Assembly (NCBI GenBank): GCA_021792615.1
Contig: JAJYUJ010000046.1
Coordinates: 1-17,980 of the forward strand
Source: a bacterium
GTDB lineage: Bacteria; JAMCPX01
Length of the DNA: 17,980 nt
Direction of reading: 5' to 3'
In this document: positions 15,898 to 17,980 of the stretch, one piece after another
Layout of the letters: every line of letters begins with the position of its first letter
How positions within the stretch are numbered: position 1 is the stretch's first letter
Notes under the pieces: generated by a model
Told to the model about the DNA's origin: nothing
The model's input: the letters and a program-made list of their open reading frames with translations, nothing else
The model's database searches: none
Made by a program: the position numbers and the translations under genes

Positions 15898-16848
15898 GCT
15901 GAAAAAAGTAGACACCAAAAGTTAAGTAAATAATAACTTAATGGAGGTGTTAAAATGGAAAGAATACCGTATGGGAAGTACACGAAGGAATTCAGGCAAG
16001 AGGCAGTAAAGGTTGTGATTGATGGTGGATTATCGATATATGAGGCGGGAAAGCGGCTATCCCTTTCCCCTTCCACATTAACCATCTGGGTGAAGGCGTA
16101 TAAATCAGGCAAGCTTTCAGAAGTAGGGAGTACCCAGCGACCATTGAGCGAGCAAGAGATGGAGATAGCTCGGCTGAAACGGGAACTGGCAGAGGTAAAG
16201 ATGGAGCGGAACATATTAAAAAAAAGCGGCAGCGTACTTTGCGAAGGAGTCGCAGCGAGGTGCGCGATGATAAAAGGGATGCGGCTCGGATATTCAGCGT
16301 CTTTTCTTTGCCGGGTTTTGTATGTGTCAGCGAGTGGGTATTACGCACGGCTGAACAGGAAGCCCTCTTGTCGGGAACTGGAGGATACGAGACTGGGAAT
16401 AGAAATACAGGCAGTGCAAAAGCGAACCAGGGAGACATGCGGTTCCGAGCGACTGCAACGTGAATTAGCGGGTCAAGGGATCGAAGTAGGAGTCTGCCGT
16501 ATCCGCAGGCTCCGCAAGGAACTGGGTATTCGATGCAAACAGAAGAGGAAATTCAAGGTAACTACCGATTCCAATCATAAGCTGCCCGTGGCACCGAATC
16601 GTCTTGAGCAAAGATTTGAGGCGACAGGGCCTAACAAGGTGTGGGTAATGGATATCACGTCTATACCTACAGGAGAAGGCTGGTTATACCTTGCCGGACA
16701 TAAGGATATATACACGGGAGAAATCGTTGGGCATGCCATGAGTGATCGTATAACGAAGGGCCTTGTCAGCAGGTCGCTATTTCAGGCCGTGGCTTCAAAA
16801 CGCCCGGCCAGGGGGCTGATGCACCATTCCGACAGGGGGAGTCAGTAC
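15890..16848 (+). mobile_element. IS3-family insertion sequence, right half deleted
   Basis: The left end is placed at TGAGG (15890), with AGTAGACAC ending 26 bp in, a layout like IS3-type ends (TGA...GTGGACAC from memory). A transposase starts 65 bp inside. The element ends abruptly inside orfB at 16848, right after the codons for SDRGSQY; the remaining third of orfB and the right inverted repeat are gone. No complete target duplication can be identified. It disrupts the signal-peptide gene on the left and abuts the ribosome site of the next membrane gene on the right. Confidence 0.85.
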
Positions 16849-16851
16849 TGA
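15955..16851 (+). pseudogene. IS3-family transposase OrfAB, C-terminally truncated
   Basis: The N-terminal part is OrfA: a helix-turn-helix (KEFRQEAVKVVIDGGLSIYEAGKRLSLSPSTLTIWVK) and a leucine zipper (MEIARLKRELAEVKMERNILKK). OrfB has an HTH_21-like region (CGSERLQRELAGQGIEVGVCRIRRLRKELGI) and the DDE core: first Asp in WVMDITSI, second Asp in HHSDRGSQY. The catalytic Glu is missing because the frame ends at TGA right after SQY. OrfA and OrfB are read in one frame through a run of eight A (16218-16225). One base fewer would restore the usual OrfA end (AAAYFAKESQRGAR, TGA at 16268-16270) overlapping the natural orfB ATG at 16267. GGAGG precedes the start. Confidence 0.92.
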
Positions 16852-16881
16852 GGCAGTTGGTAAAATCAAAGGAGGCTAAAG

Positions 16882-17721
16882 GTGACACCAAAATTAACAA
16901 AGAGTTACAGTATTGCATATAGCATTGCTATGGTTTTTATATTGTTAATTCCGGTTCTGTTATATATTAAACGTTTTGATTTAACGTCAATCAGGGATAT
17001 AAATATATCTTTTTTAAATTCTTTAACAACATGGTCCGGCATTAGTATATTGTGTTGGTTAGCTGGATTATTCTTAAGTTCAATGACGATATATTGGGAA
17101 CTATATGACAGTAAATTTACGAGTTCTGGAATTTCTTTGCAAAAACGCCTACAGGCTCTTTGGATTATGGCTTTTATGCCAGCATTGATTGGCTTTTTAT
17201 TAGCATTCTACACATTTGTTAGTAAGCCTGATATAAATGAAAAATATCTTGGTCTTAAGCTGCTTGCGATATTTCTCGGTTTCTATCCTGTTGCGGTTTA
17301 TGCGCTATTAAAAGCAAGACAATATACCATGGCACATTCAGCTATGGATAGCAGAATTGTTCCACCAATAGAAATCCCAAAATATCTAAAATCAAAAAAG
17401 TGGATGGTTATAATATTTATTGTCACCTGTGTTTTATCTTCTTGGATTGGTGCAATCGTAACTATAGGATATATTTCCTATTTTAGGCGAGGATACAAAT
17501 ACAGATATATATTATACTTATTTTTGTTTGTTTTCGGAATGTATGTAACGTGGCTGGAAGAGCCAATAATTAATCACATGAAGCTCGTTCATGTGAATCA
17601 AGCATTAGGATTCCAGGCGTTTGCATTTCATATTACCTACGCCTTATTTTCATCAGTCTTTTACATTTGCATAATAAAAATTATATTACTTTTCAGAAGC
17701 GAATCAGTTAAAACCAGTTAA
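16882..17721 (+). CDS. Seven-helix membrane protein of unknown function
   Basis: I do not recognise the family. The 279-aa product starts at GTG with a perfect AAAGGAGG 6 nt upstream. About seven hydrophobic helices are visible (12-29, 51-73, 91-112, 123-143, 174-199, 208-224, 245-271) with charged loops, including KARQYTMAHSAMDSRIVPPIEIPKYLKSKK between helices four and five and the acidic WLEEPIINHMK loop before the last helix. No signal peptide, catalytic motif or transporter signature is evident. It lies 30 nt past the truncated transposase and was probably the next gene of the same AT-rich operon before the IS event. Paired with the five-helix gene upstream, it suggests a membrane-centred system. 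Confidence 0.78.
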   Translation: MTPKLTKSYSIAYSIAMVFILLIPVLLYIKRFDLTSIRDINISFLNSLTTWSGISILCWLAGLFLSSMTIYWELYDSKFTSSGISLQKRLQALWIMAFMPALIGFLLAFYTFVSKPDINEKYLGLKLLAIFLGFYPVAVYALLKARQYTMAHSAMDSRIVPPIEIPKYLKSKKWMVIIFIVTCVLSSWIGAIVTIGYISYFRRGYKYRYILYLFLFVFGMYVTWLEEPIINHMKLVHVNQALGFQAFAFHITYALFSSVFYICIIKIILLFRSESVKTS

Positions 17722-17765
17722 AATAATACTATTAAGCAAAAAAGTTGTAATAGAGAAAAACCAAA

Positions 17766-17980
17766 ATGAGTAAAATTTCGTTTCTAGATGTTTTAGGTGC
17801 AGGCTTTATATTTCTTCGTTACATAAGGGCAAATGACAATGTCTTAGTGTTTTTTTTGTCTCTTTTCTTTATCGTAATGGCATTATATGAATCAAAATAT
17901 AACCTATCGATTGCTATTATATTAAGCTTTACGATATTAATATTTAGCTTTGCAGCATATTTAAAAGAAACAAGATCGGA
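17766..17980 (+). CDS. Membrane protein, 5' part only (runs off the window)
   Basis: An ATG opens a frame with no stop before the window edge (71 codons). It begins MSKISFLDVLGAGFIFLRYI and contains two strong hydrophobic helices (VLVFFLSLFFIVMALY and SIAIILSFTILIFSFAAYL) separated by a short polar loop (ESKYNL), then a basic stretch (KETRS). A weak GAGA lies about 10 nt upstream. It lies 44 nt after the previous membrane gene on the same strand, so it likely belongs to the same unit. Confidence 0.65.
   Translation, partial: MSKISFLDVLGAGFIFLRYIRANDNVLVFFLSLFFIVMALYESKYNLSIAIILSFTILIFSFAAYLKETRS

Noticed and set aside
16239-16463. Separate 74-aa protein inside the IS
   Set aside because: It is an alternative frame of the transposase. 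The OrfA and OrfB frames explain the sequence.
16856-16893. Right inverted repeat of the IS (GACACCAAAA shared by 15915 and 16884 regions)
   Set aside because: The match is in direct rather than inverted orientation, short, and lies inside the start of the next gene, so it is probably coincidence.

Overview
This window is a piece of a bacterial chromosome with two very different halves. Positions 1 to about 12,150 are a normal housekeeping region of moderate G+C. Positions from about 12,190 to the right edge are an AT-rich accessory region. Core gene content, an OmpA-type outer-membrane protein and strong AGGAGG-type ribosome binding sites point to a Gram-negative bacterium. The style of the proteins suggests Nitrospirota or a deltaproteobacterial (Desulfobacterota) lineage, but I cannot fix the taxon from sequence alone.

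Housekeeping half. A small membrane protein (minus) diverges from ruvX. Then comes a tight methyl-cycle operon: metK (makes SAM), ahcY (recycles SAH, ATGA overlap) and a TrmN6/YfiC-like SAM-dependent tRNA methyltransferase overlapping the end of ahcY. A minisatellite with an exact 36-bp period starts inside the stop codon of the methyltransferase gene and ends just upstream of the promoter of a large OmpA-family protein (barrel, two Ig-like/carboxypeptidase-regulatory domains, polyproline linker, OmpA peptidoglycan-binding domain). After a 12-bp hairpin come a small hypothetical gene and, on the minus strand, a 297-aa hypothetical protein, an NAD(P)-dependent aldehyde dehydrogenase, an MBL-fold hydrolase and tRNA-Leu(UAA). 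ligA follows on the plus strand, apparently expressed from a nearly leaderless mRNA.

Accessory half. It opens with the C-terminal remnant of a serine recombinase directly after ligA. Next is a two-gene module with a perfect-consensus promoter: a small basic protein plus a nucleotidyltransferase-fold protein of the GSU2403/AbiEii-like kind, a toxin-antitoxin or defence candidate. After a 433-nt spacer with two inverted repeats comes the most intriguing part. A 340-aa protein joins a constant-looking soluble N-terminal region to a three-helix hydrophobic C-terminus. It overlaps a five-helix membrane protein gene, which overlaps by ATGA a small signal-peptide gene. That last gene is cut short by an IS3-family element which has itself lost its right half. 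Beyond the scar are a seven-helix membrane protein and the start of another membrane protein running off the window. My reading is a displaced polymorphic-toxin-style tip gene with candidate membrane immunity or accessory proteins. This is a hypothesis built on architecture.
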